Positions 1 through 6,554 are shown, counted from the first letter of the stretch. The stretch is DNA of 10,870 nucleotides from Candidatus Poribacteria bacterium (GCA_028824575.1 JAPPDN010000766.1:1-10870); one strand, 5' to 3'. The notes: generated from the sequence alone by a model not told the origin. Translations and numbers: made by a program.

Positions 1-229
1 TAATTACCAAGTCGGAGCCTGCGGTTGCTGTGTAATCCAGATCTCCGTCCACTGCGGCATCAAACAATTCCACGGGCCCCATTTGTGCCATGTCCAATGC
101 CTTGCCTTGTGGGACACCGTCCACTATGTCTATCATGACGACATCCCCAAGTTGTTTCTGTGCGATCAGAAACGCCGCTGTTGCGCCGACGTTCCCTGCA
201 CCAATAACACTGATTTTTTTTCTTGCCAC
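1..229 (-). CDS. mdh: Malate dehydrogenase, N-terminal part (cut by window edge)
   Basis: NAD-dependent malate dehydrogenase, which interconverts malate and oxaloacetate in the cytoplasm (TCA cycle). Only the first 76 codons are present; the gene runs off the left edge. The visible part is the start of a Rossmann fold: strand ISVIG, dinucleotide loop GAGNVG at residues 10-15, and acidic D34 at the end of the second strand (VVMIDIVDG), which prefers NAD over NADP. It continues with GVPQGKALDM and a GDLDYTATAGSDLVI stretch, a pattern typical of the LDH-like MDH group. The start is GTG at 229-227, chosen because GGAGGA lies at 239-234, four bases upstream. Lactate dehydrogenase shares this fold, but the DIVDGVPQGKALDM pattern favours MDH. 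The substrate-specificity loop is outside the window. Confidence 0.92.
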   Translation of the reverse strand, partial: MARKKISVIGAGNVGATAAFLIAQKQLGDVVMIDIVDGVPQGKALDMAQMGPVELFDAAVDGDLDYTATAGSDLVI

Positions 230-576
230 TTCTTCCTCCAATTCGTTCCACTATTTAAAAAAATATTTAGCCGGACTCACGCCGATGGAGATTGAAATGC
301 GTAAGTCAACTGTATTAATTATACCCAGAAAATTGAAAATAATCAAGTTTCCTAAAATTGATGGAGGTTCTACCACCACCAAAATCCCCACCACCACCAT
401 TTTTTCTTCTCTGGCGGAAGCCTTCGCCATTGCCATATCCGCCAAGAAAACAGACTTCCGCAGAGAACACCTAAAATCACGAGTTGCCACCATTCAGTAT
501 TCATCTTGTTATCCTTTATGGCAGCATAAAAGCTTACCATGTCCAAGAATGGAATTAAAATACTGGAAGGCGTGCA
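230..576. other. Intergenic region upstream of mdh
   Basis: A 347-nt gap between the secreted-protein gene and mdh. It holds the mdh promoter and leader plus a low-complexity patch of CCACCA units around 372-402. An 80-codon minus-strand reading frame crosses 493-251, but it has low-complexity composition and overlaps the promoter, so I do not call it a gene. I saw no clear terminator hairpin. Confidence 0.6.
318..346 (-). promoter_or_regulatory. Candidate sigma-70 promoter for mdh
   Basis: Read on the minus strand, a -35 box TTGATT (346-341), a 17-nt spacer and a perfect -10 box TATAAT (323-318) lie upstream of mdh. Transcription would start near 311, giving a leader of about 80 nt. The spacing and the exact -10 make this the best promoter in the window. 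It implies that mdh is transcribed separately from the secreted-protein gene upstream. Confidence 0.6.
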
Positions 577-1362
577 CTAATCCACCAACTTTATTTCGCC
601 CCAGCGTGAAGCCAATTTGCCACGTGCTTCTACAGGATAAGGCAGACTCTCCGATTTTACAAAGACATCATCAACAGCGACTTCAACCTCTTGATCGGCA
701 GTAAGGTAGATACTCCACCACGGAAATTCGCCTAAATCGGCGTTAGAAGAGATGTCGTCCTTTTTCCACTCCGTCTTTTCACCGGGATCAACGGTGACAG
801 CCATTTCATGCTTTGCGTCGTTCCATTCCAGACGGAGCGTCCGGAGCATATTCGTGTTTTCAGGGATGTCTTCATAGGAGAATGCCTCCCAACCGCCGAG
901 CTGCCCGACAGAGCCGGAACCAAACACACCCTTCGGTCCCCAGTTGTGTTGATGGCTCGGCGACATACCGAAAACCCAATTCGGATTCTTCCAGTTCGGT
1001 TCCTCGTTGGTACACAGCACCCCGAACCACCCACCGGCTTTGGAGAGTTCAGCGACTTTCACAGTGAACTGGATACCGAGGATATCGCGCGGATCCCATC
1101 CAAAAACGAGTTTGAAACCCGGATCGCGCCCCCCGGGACTTTTGACTTTCATCTGAAATACGCCGTCTTTGATACCCATCTCTAAACGGTTTTCAGGGAC
1201 AAACTGGACCCATTTCGTGCCGAGGTCTGGTACCTGTCCGGGAGTCTCGTCGATTGCGTCTAAATCACCCTCAAAATCGTCATAAGGTTTCCATTCGGGT
1301 GCGGCGAACGCACTGGATAAGGTAAATGCCGCCAAAATGCAAATAAGTGATATAGTTTTCAT
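577..1362 (-). CDS. Secreted beta-rich protein, ConA/LamG-like, function unknown
   Basis: A 261-aa exported protein of unknown function. Residues 1-20 form a standard signal peptide (K2, hydrophobic SLICILAAFTL core, AFA before the predicted cut at A20/A21). The mature part is rich in W, G and D with alternating strand-like segments. Examples are FQMKVKSPGG, IQFTVKVAEL, LRLEWNDAKHEMAVTV and VEVAVDDVFVKS. This is the pattern of a concanavalin A/LamG-like jelly roll that binds or acts on glycans. That fold is inferred from strand pattern, not from catalytic residues. The protein ends in a short tail, RGKLASRWGEIKLVD, after the last beta strand. The ATG at 1362 is supported by AAGGAG at 1375-1370, seven bases upstream. 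The stop is TAG. It follows the PhyH gene by 165 nt and may be its own unit. Confidence 0.75.
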   Translation of the reverse strand: MKTISLICILAAFTLSSAFAAPEWKPYDDFEGDLDAIDETPGQVPDLGTKWVQFVPENRLEMGIKDGVFQMKVKSPGGRDPGFKLVFGWDPRDILGIQFTVKVAELSKAGGWFGVLCTNEEPNWKNPNWVFGMSPSHQHNWGPKGVFGSGSVGQLGGWEAFSYEDIPENTNMLRTLRLEWNDAKHEMAVTVDPGEKTEWKKDDISSNADLGEFPWWSIYLTADQEVEVAVDDVFVKSESLPYPVEARGKLASRWGEIKLVD

Positions 1363-1423
1363 GGGAACGCTCCTTAATTTGCGTTTAGATAGAAGGCGAT
1401 AAGCGGGAGAGTGAACAGAGGCA

Positions 1424-1521
1424 TGGAAGTTTGGAAGAATGGAAGACTGGTCAGTTTTCCATCCTTCCCTTTTTTTATCCGATTGGGAGATTGGAGGGAG
1501 TTATCTTCCATCCTTCCATTC
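1424..1521. repeat. Imperfect GGAAG/CTTCC inverted repeat between genes
   Basis: The gap after the PhyH stop carries several GGAAG words on the + strand at 1424-1446 and their complements at 1455-1469 and 1504-1517. GGAAGAATGGAAGA (1433-1446) matches the reverse complement of 1504-1517 at 13 of 14 positions. The inner TTTTCCATCCTTCCC copy offers alternative pairing. It could fold at the end of the PhyH transcript or be a dispersed intergenic repeat. There is no U-run that would make it a standard intrinsic terminator. Confidence 0.5.
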
Positions 1522-1527
1522 TACACT

Positions 1528-2457
1528 TTAAGCGTGCCGCGGTCCCATTGCGTAAGCAGGGTTATCACCGAGGTTTTCGATAAGCCATCCGCGTAACGGC
1601 ACGTCATCTTCAGAAGGAACGTAGCGTCCGTTATTTCGGGTAGCGGCACCGAGCAGCTGCCGACGAATCGCGTCACAGCGTTCATAGAGCGGTTCAACCG
1701 TCATCTCGTCTTTCGGACGGATCCAGCGATACCCGTAGCCGTAGAAGAGTGCTTTCCGGGTCATTTGCGAGTGGTTCGGACTGCGTGAATGCCAGAGCCG
1801 TCTATCAAACAAAACGGCGGTTCCGGGTTCCACACAGACCGGCATCGCATCGTCAGGCACATCGTCCGCAGTTGCTTCGCGTGGATCGCGGCTAATTTCA
1901 TATTCTGGAACCGACATATCTGACTTTAGATGGCTGCCCGGACGGATATAGAAGTTCCCGCGTCCCGGTTCAGAGACATCTGTGAGGAAATATGCCACTT
2001 TCAGGGAAAGACGTGGACGCGGATGCGTCTCCATTTCAATGTTGACACGTCCACTGTCTTGGTGCCATTCCAACCAGCCTTCACCTTCTTCGGCATCTGT
2101 CGGTGCTGGTGGTTTGACGTGCATGTGCGCGTGGTATAGGTAGATGTTCCATCCCAAGATGCCCCAGACTTTGGGGAGGGTCGTCGGTAGATCAACGAGA
2201 TTTAAGAGCGCATCATCGGCACCTAAGAAATCCGACCAGCCCCACTGTGAGCCAGGTTTTGCTCTGCCTGTAGCGAGTGCTTTGTTGTACAAGGTATCTA
2301 CAGCATATGTGAGGTGTTCCTGCATCTCTGATGAGAGCGCGTTGGGGATGTACAGATAGCCTTGTTCTTCAAAATGTGTACGTTCTTCTTCTGTGATTAA
2401 ATGAGGGAGATACTTCTCAGGCGAAGCCTCCATACCCATGTTAAGAAGTTCGTTCAT
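1528..2457 (-). CDS. Phytanoyl-CoA dioxygenase (PhyH) family oxygenase
   Basis: A cytoplasmic, 309-aa Fe(II)/2-oxoglutarate-dependent oxygenase of the PhyH family, which hydroxylates a small molecule using O2 and 2-oxoglutarate. The iron triad is visible: H132 and D134 in EWHQDSG and H223 in RLWHSRSPN. R234, eleven residues after H223, is the expected 2-oxoglutarate carboxylate anchor. Other family features are GYLYIPNAL near residue 33, the LSLKVAYFLTD strand near 150 and RPGSH at 172-176. Length is normal. A longer reading from 2511 is possible, but ATG 2457 has AAGGAG eight bases upstream and the extra 18 residues are not family-like. The gene lies 66 nt after the isomerase and is probably cotranscribed with it. 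Phytanoyl-CoA itself is an unlikely substrate in a bacterium; the true substrate cannot be read from sequence. Confidence 0.92.
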   Translation of the reverse strand: MNELLNMGMEASPEKYLPHLITEEERTHFEEQGYLYIPNALSSEMQEHLTYAVDTLYNKALATGRAKPGSQWGWSDFLGADDALLNLVDLPTTLPKVWGILGWNIYLYHAHMHVKPPAPTDAEEGEGWLEWHQDSGRVNIEMETHPRPRLSLKVAYFLTDVSEPGRGNFYIRPGSHLKSDMSVPEYEISRDPREATADDVPDDAMPVCVEPGTAVLFDRRLWHSRSPNHSQMTRKALFYGYGYRWIRPKDEMTVEPLYERCDAIRRQLLGAATRNNGRYVPSEDDVPLRGWLIENLGDNPAYAMGPRHA

Positions 2458-2465
2458 GGCAATTT

Positions 2466-2471
2466 CTCCTT
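2466..2471 (-). promoter_or_regulatory. Ribosome binding site that sets the PhyH start
   Basis: AAGGAG on the minus strand, eight bases before ATG 2457. It decides between this start and an 18-codon longer reading beginning at 2511, which has no comparable site. Confidence 0.7.
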
Positions 2472-2523
2472 GATTGCGCTGCTGTATAGGTGACTGTGTG
2501 AGCGGACGCAAAAATTGGACGGA

Positions 2524-3387
2524 TTACCGGACAAACTCATCAAGAAACTCGCGTGAGCGGATCAAACCGTCGGATTCTGCTTCCCACGTGCGCCAGTAAC
2601 GGTAATCTTCGAGTTCAACGCTGACAATGCCGTCAAATCCTTCATCCTCTAAACGTTGAACGACTCGTAGCCAATCCACAATACCGTCACCCGGAATGGT
2701 ATAACGCCACCAATCTTCACCGAAGCCGCGAGGACTTTGGAAACTCGGTCCCAAATTACCGTGCAGGTAGAGTGCTTCTTCATCAAAAGCAGTATCTTTC
2801 CCATGAACGTGTTTGACATAAGATGCGAATTCGTTTAGTGCGCGTAGGTAGTCGATACCGATTCTGACAAGGTGCGACGGATCGTAGTTGAGTCCCAAAC
2901 CCGGAGAGTCGCATTCCGCGAACATCGCACGCCACATCTCTGGTGTGCAGCCAAGGGCGGGATAGTCTGGAGCAGAACCAGGCCATCCTTCAACGGCGAT
3001 CGTTACACCTTTAGAGGCAGCAAATTCAGCGACAGGCGGAACGGTCTCCTTCCAAATATCAAAGTTTTTTGCCCTGCCGAGGCTGGCATCTTCCGGCACA
3101 AAGACGCAGAACATAATATGAACGTCATTATCAGCAGCGGCTTCAATGGCGGCTTTCGCTGCAGAAGCACCGGCTTTCTGTTTAGATTTTTTCGCGCTGA
3201 GCAGGTCTCTTGTACCTGGGAGATCCGCGCTGCCGATAGCAAGACCAGCATCTCTCGCGGTTTGGACGATTTCGGGGGTGACTTCTCCAATATCAACGGC
3301 ATCAAACCCATTATCGACACACCACTTGCAGAAATCTGCGAAGGGTAATTGACGGGCTGTGCCCGGAATACGTAATCCTATTTTCAT
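2524..3387 (-). CDS. Sugar phosphate isomerase/epimerase-like TIM barrel protein
   Basis: A 287-aa protein of the xylose isomerase-like TIM barrel superfamily (AP_endonuc_2 fold), expected to isomerise or epimerise a sugar or related polyol in the cytoplasm with a divalent metal. Metal ligands appear in the usual order: E133 in AVEGW, D169 and H172 in NYDPSH, H195 in HVHGKD, and E258 or E260 in SVELED. The barrel opens with MKIGLRIPG and GFDAVDIGE. Length is typical. ATG 3387 is the natural start, but no convincing Shine-Dalgarno site precedes it; the upstream 25 nt are A/T-rich and follow a hairpin. The PhyH oxygenase lies 66 nt downstream on the same strand, so the two probably serve one pathway. 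Family members include myo-inositol catabolic enzymes and hydroxypyruvate isomerase; I cannot assign a specific one. Confidence 0.88.
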   Translation of the reverse strand: MKIGLRIPGTARQLPFADFCKWCVDNGFDAVDIGEVTPEIVQTARDAGLAIGSADLPGTRDLLSAKKSKQKAGASAAKAAIEAAADNDVHIMFCVFVPEDASLGRAKNFDIWKETVPPVAEFAASKGVTIAVEGWPGSAPDYPALGCTPEMWRAMFAECDSPGLGLNYDPSHLVRIGIDYLRALNEFASYVKHVHGKDTAFDEEALYLHGNLGPSFQSPRGFGEDWWRYTIPGDGIVDWLRVVQRLEDEGFDGIVSVELEDYRYWRTWEAESDGLIRSREFLDEFVR

Positions 3388-3411
3388 ATTTTTAATTATT
3401 AAGTTTCTGCG

Positions 3412-3431
3412 CCGATTTTTCCGTAAATCGG
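3412..3431 (-). promoter_or_regulatory. Perfect 7-bp hairpin just upstream of the isomerase gene
   Basis: CCGATTT (3412-3418) and AAATCGG (3425-3431) pair perfectly around a 6-nt loop. The hairpin ends 25 nt before the isomerase ATG, in a leader that lacks a visible Shine-Dalgarno site. It could influence translation initiation or RNA stability. It is not a terminator, as no U-run follows on the minus strand. Confidence 0.45.
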
Positions 3432-3571
3432 GTTCCTGATGAAAATGAGAGCGAGATTTTGAAAAAGGCTAATAACGCATAGTTACAAATCTACAATGCC
3501 CTTCGACACCTCGCCAGCAGTGAAAAATAAGGTGAAACCTAAAAATAAATAGACATTTTCCTTCCCTGGTA

Positions 3572-3593
3572 GGCGAGGTTTCCTAACCTCTCC
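3572..3593. repeat. GGCGAGGTT palindrome in the isomerase leader region
   Basis: GGCGAGGTT (3572-3580), loop TCCT, then AACCTCTCC (3585-3593) form a 9-bp stem with one mismatch. The fully matched word ACCTCGCC also occurs at 3508-3515, so the 3572-3579 arm can pair in two mutually exclusive ways. The tidy palindrome looks like a dispersed intergenic repeat. No U-tract follows on either strand, so I do not call it a terminator. Confidence 0.5.
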
Positions 3594-3624
3594 GATGCAG
3601 AGTGCCTAATTAATTCTAAATTTT

Positions 3625-3654
3625 ACTATAAATGTGAATAAAATATCTGTTCAA
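3625..3654 (-). promoter_or_regulatory. Candidate promoter for the isomerase-PhyH transcript
   Basis: On the minus strand TTGAAC (3654-3649), an 18-nt spacer and TATAGT (3630-3625) resemble a sigma-70 promoter. Transcription would start near 3618, giving a leader of about 230 nt that contains both hairpins described here. The match is moderate and the region is A/T-rich, so chance is possible. Confidence 0.35.
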
Positions 3655-3679
3655 GTTATGCCTGAGCAATAGAGGTCTG

Positions 3680-4900
3680 TTAAAACCCCATCAGTCCGCA
3701 GCAGCGGCGACATACGGGCATGGGACCATCGTTACTCACGGACTGCCGGAACTTCATTGCCTTCTGATTATTCCACATATCAACGACTTTATCCGTTTTG
3801 ATATTGCCGATGATATAGTCGTGGTAATCACGGCAGAGACTTACATCGCCGTTACTATCGATTTCCATTGTCATGTAGATGCTAACACACTGGTTGTATC
3901 CAAAGGTCTGCTCATGATCGGTGTAATAGCGTTGGATTTCGCCTTTTGTATTGAGTCTCGGCATCATGATCGGCGGGCAACGTCGCTGTTCGTTGGAGAG
4001 ATTTTCCATCTCTTCAAAGCGATCCAAGATTACGCCATGGTCAAAGTCCTTCCACGTTCCGATCCAACCGTAATGCGTTTGCGGTTTGAAACCGAAACGT
4101 TTCTCAAAATCTTCGGTATGTTCCTGCGCGGATTGCGAATCTATCCACCATGTCAGATAAAAAATTTGCGCATCGGCATATTGACTGGTGAACTTATAGA
4201 GATCTACGACCTCATCTATGTTATACATTGTGACGCAGCTCAGCGGAATTATATACGGGAATGAGATATTCCGTTTTTCTTTTTCTGCACTCAGTGTTTC
4301 CAGGGCGGCTTTGACATCTTTGAAGTTATCGTAGTTTTCAGATACACCCGGACGTTGCGTGTTGTGAATCTCCTCATTCGGGCCATCGACGCTCAAGTAG
4401 ATAATTTTGCAAGTTTCCAAAATATCGTCGGCACGTCTTGCGATATTCGTTGCGTTGCTAACGAGCGATATAGGCATTCCGCGATCTTTGATGTAGTGCA
4501 TTAATTCAATAAGTCCGGGGTAAAGCATCGGTTCGCCGCCCCAGATATACCAGACGGGTGCCCAGCCTTCATCAACAATCTGATCGACGAGATCTTTATA
4601 GACTTCAACAGGGACTTCGCGTTGTTTGAGTTCTTTGAGAGATTTTCCGTGGAGGTAGCCGTTGTCCCCCCACTGTCCACAAGAGTGGCAACGGAGGTTG
4701 CACATATCGGTTATGCGGAGGCTTACCAATTGAATAGCGTCGCCTTTGCCGTGTTTTGCCCCGAGGGGGTGTCGCCAGTTGAAACTCTCTTTGGCGAGTT
4801 GATAACGCATGAGTTTGCGCGAAGTCCCCCAATCCTCTGATATGGCGGTGGCGAGTTCATTGACAAGAAATCTTGATGAGATTCGACTTCGTAGTGCCAT
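3680..4900 (-). CDS. Radical SAM protein with SPASM-like C-terminal domain
   Basis: A 406-aa radical SAM enzyme, cytoplasmic and oxygen-sensitive by family. It cleaves S-adenosylmethionine reductively to form a 5'-deoxyadenosyl radical. The [4Fe-4S] motif CNLRCHSC supplies C67, C71 and C74; GGEP at 121-124 is the SAM-binding motif. The strands LVSNATN (about 146-152) and IYLSVDGP (167-174) fit the partial TIM barrel. The C-terminal third resembles a SPASM/twitch auxiliary cluster region: C338, IDSNGDVSLC ending at C356, IIGNI near 363, then C397, C400 and C401 in CRRCCG. That set has fewer cysteines than a full seven-Cys SPASM domain. ATG 4900 is preceded by AAAGGAG at 4912-4906, five bases away. 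No small precursor peptide gene is visible beside it, so peptide maturation is not established. Other SPASM proteins include anaerobic sulfatase-maturing enzymes. Confidence 0.92.
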   Translation of the reverse strand: MALRSRISSRFLVNELATAISEDWGTSRKLMRYQLAKESFNWRHPLGAKHGKGDAIQLVSLRITDMCNLRCHSCGQWGDNGYLHGKSLKELKQREVPVEVYKDLVDQIVDEGWAPVWYIWGGEPMLYPGLIELMHYIKDRGMPISLVSNATNIARRADDILETCKIIYLSVDGPNEEIHNTQRPGVSENYDNFKDVKAALETLSAEKEKRNISFPYIIPLSCVTMYNIDEVVDLYKFTSQYADAQIFYLTWWIDSQSAQEHTEDFEKRFGFKPQTHYGWIGTWKDFDHGVILDRFEEMENLSNEQRRCPPIMMPRLNTKGEIQRYYTDHEQTFGYNQCVSIYMTMEIDSNGDVSLCRDYHDYIIGNIKTDKVVDMWNNQKAMKFRQSVSNDGPMPVCRRCCGLMGF

Positions 4901-4914
4901 CTATTCTCCTTTAT

Positions 4915-5066
4915 GAGTTATCAGTTATCGGTTCTCGGTCACCAGAGGAATAGTTTTCAGTTATCAGTTCGGTTTTCAGAAAGAGACCTTAGGAATATCT
5001 TAACCCTCTTTAACTGACGACTGACTACTGATAACTGCCAACTCTAATTCTGACTACTGATAACTA
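4915..5066. repeat. Nested inverted-repeat element (AGTTATCAGT family)
   Basis: AGTTATCAGT occurs at 4916-4925 and 4959-4968; its complement ACTGATAACT occurs at 5027-5036 and 5056-5065. The latter two sit in perfect 16-nt direct repeats (5021-5036 and 5050-5065). The inner pair forms an imperfect 80-nt palindrome (4958-5037) with an 11-bp outer arm and AAAGAG/CTCTTT near the apex. It fills nearly the whole gap between msrB and the radical SAM gene and has no coding potential. It resembles MITE- or REP-like intergenic palindromes and would also fold at the end of the msrB transcript. Confidence 0.7.
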
Positions 5067-5068
5067 AC

Positions 5069-5482
5069 TTAAGATTCGTTTTCTGGTTTTACCAGTGTAA
5101 GTGCCGCAGAATTCATACAATAACGTTTGCCAGTCGGCGGCGGTCCATCGTCGAAAACGTGCCCAAGGTGTGCATCACACCGACTACAGACGACTTCAGT
5201 GCGCGGCATGAAAAATATACTGCGGTCTGATTTCGTCTCAATAGATTCGGTGGAAATTGATTCCCAAAAACTGGGCCACCCTGTTCCAGAATCAAACTTA
5301 GTTTCGGAACTAAAGAGCGGATTATCGCAACAGATGCAGTGATAGGTCCCCTGTTCTTTAGAATCGTGGTATTCCCCCGTAAAAGCGCGTTCTGTACCTT
5401 TCTTCCGAGTCACTTTAAATTCTTCTGGTGTGAGTTGTTCTTTCCATTCTTCTTCCGATTTGATGACTTTTTCTGCACCCAT
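5069..5482 (-). CDS. msrB: Peptide-methionine (R)-S-oxide reductase MsrB
   Basis: A 137-aa MsrB that reduces the R epimer of methionine sulfoxide in oxidised proteins, cytoplasmic (no signal peptide). The structural zinc site is two CxxC pairs: C49/C52 in CICC and C99/C102 in CSRC. The catalytic cysteine is C122 in RYCMN, with H105 and H108 in AHLGHVFDDGP nearby. KFDSGTGWPSFW is the family signature, but T67 replaces the cysteine that acts as resolving residue in many MsrBs, so recycling must use another cysteine or direct reduction. Length is normal for a single-domain MsrB, and no MsrA domain is fused. ATG 5482 has GGGAGGAG at 5499-5492. It is separated from the glycosyltransferase by 121 nt that hold a candidate promoter. 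Confidence 0.96.
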   Translation of the reverse strand: MGAEKVIKSEEEWKEQLTPEEFKVTRKKGTERAFTGEYHDSKEQGTYHCICCDNPLFSSETKFDSGTGWPSFWESISTESIETKSDRSIFFMPRTEVVCSRCDAHLGHVFDDGPPPTGKRYCMNSAALTLVKPENES

Positions 5483-5543
5483 TTTCGTTCACTCCTCCCG
5501 TGAATATAAGGCAAAACTTACTGTTAAAAAGTCCTTTCTGAAT

Positions 5544-5572
5544 ACTATGCCATATTTTCAGAAAAAAATCAA
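5544..5572 (-). promoter_or_regulatory. Candidate promoter for msrB
   Basis: TTGATT (5572-5567), a 17-nt spacer and CATAGT (5549-5544) on the minus strand, giving a start near 5537 and a leader of about 55 nt. The -35 hexamer and spacing are the same as at mdh. The -10 matches consensus at four of six positions. Confidence 0.35.
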
Positions 5573-5603
5573 GAATGTTTGAAATCCGGTGTACAATTAC
5601 ATT

Positions 5604-6551
5604 TTAAGCATTGTCTTTCTGCTTTCGCTTAACCGCACCTAAGACCCGACACTTTGTCGCCGACAGAATTTCATATCTTACCCCACCCCAGGTGATTTTG
5701 CGTTGAAAGATAGCATATACAGCATTGAGACCCGCGAGAAATACGCTAACTGAGGTGACGTAGGAGGAGATGCCGATTGTCTGCCGGACCTTGGGCATGT
5801 TTTGGAGCCAACGCGGTAAGTTTTTGGAATAGAGCCGATAGCTGAGTGCTTCGAGAAAAAGGATAAAGATGACCGGTAGTAATTCTCTTCTATGGAATAG
5901 AAATGGGATTGATCCGAACACGAAGAGACCTTTTGGCAGAAACACAACAAGACTCGCAAGCCATTGCCGCCAAAGTCCCATGTGAAACGTCATAATCATC
6001 TGGCGGTTCGTAAACTCGACAATTTGATGCCATGTGCGATTAGCGGTGTGCGTTACCGCTACACAGTCCGGGACAAAATGTATCTTATGCTTCACATCTC
6101 TCATTGCAAGGGTAGTGTTGAGGTCTTCGATTGTTGCTTGGTCCCAGCGTTCAAGAATTTGTGCTTTTTCGAGCATCTCACGTCGGAAGGCATTGGAACC
6201 TCCCCACACCATTGTGAGTGGATGATCGCCCTGGATGCTCATCTGAAAGTTAACCCAGATGGATTCCACAAGGGACGCGATGTTCCATGTTTGCGGGAAA
6301 TAGAACCGTCCACCGACAGTCGTCCCTATATCGGATTCTTGGAGCGGATTCACAAGCAACGTTAACCAGTCTTCACGAATAGCGACATCTGCATCCACAA
6401 ATGCGATAACTTCGATATCGTCGGGGAGTTTTTCTATCACCGTTATGAGGTTCTGTACTTTTTGTGAGCGCGGTAAGTTGTTGTCAACGATGTTCGGTGC
6501 TAATAACACATGGATGTATGGATGCGGTTCGGCAATTTCACATACGTGTGG
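5604..6551 (-). CDS. Family 2 glycosyltransferase, C-terminal part of an interrupted gene
   Basis: Main part of a membrane-anchored GT2 enzyme resembling ceramide glucosyltransferase or HpnI-type proteins. These move a sugar from a nucleotide donor to a lipid-like acceptor at the cytoplasmic face. Counting from GTG 6509, the donor/metal motif is D39-A-D41 in FVDADV. The acceptor-site acid is in TIEDLNTT (E128/D129), with RQMIM at 169-173 near the (Q/R)xxRW position. GGSNAFRREML lies near 103. Three C-terminal membrane segments follow at about 184-205, 209-226 and 246-268. The frame is open up to 6551, where two TAG codons (6557-6552) separate it from the N-terminal part in the same frame. GTG 6509 is therefore only a nominal start, and the conserved PHPYIHVLLAPN lies across it. 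Either the gene is broken, the assembly is wrong here, or the stops are read through. Confidence 0.82.
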   Translation of the reverse strand, partial: PHVCEIAEPHPYIHVLLAPNIVDNNLPRSQKVQNLITVIEKLPDDIEVIAFVDADVAIREDWLTLLVNPLQESDIGTTVGGRFYFPQTWNIASLVESIWVNFQMSIQGDHPLTMVWGGSNAFRREMLEKAQILERWDQATIEDLNTTLAMRDVKHKIHFVPDCVAVTHTANRTWHQIVEFTNRQMIMTFHMGLWRQWLASLVVFLPKGLFVFGSIPFLFHRRELLPVIFILFLEALSYRLYSKNLPRWLQNMPKVRQTIGISSYVTSVSVFLAGLNAVYAIFQRKITWGGVRYEILSATKCRVLGAVKRKQKDNA

Positions 6552-6554
6552 CTA

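Noticed and set aside
251..493. 80-codon minus-strand reading frame upstream of mdh
   Set aside because: It has low-complexity composition from CCACCA repeats, no family-like sequence and no good ribosome site, and it overlaps the best promoter in the window.
90..704. 204-codon + strand reading frame across mdh, the gap and the secreted-protein gene
   Set aside because: It runs antisense to two well-supported genes, and its protein has no recognisable domain and biased composition.
2872..3348. 158-codon + strand frame opposite the isomerase
   Set aside because: Antisense shadow of a gene whose metal-binding residues are all present.
3821..4264. 147-codon + strand frame opposite the radical SAM gene
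   Set aside because: It is a mirror of the radical SAM coding sequence with no ribosome site and no family features.
4616..4840. Short frames on either strand near the radical SAM N-terminus as a precursor peptide
   Set aside because: They lie inside the radical SAM coding sequence in other frames and have no leader-peptide character.
5538..5561. Possible palindromic operator at the msrB promoter (CTGAA ... TTCAG)
   Set aside because: Only the outer five base pairs match; most inner positions do not pair, so chance is likely.
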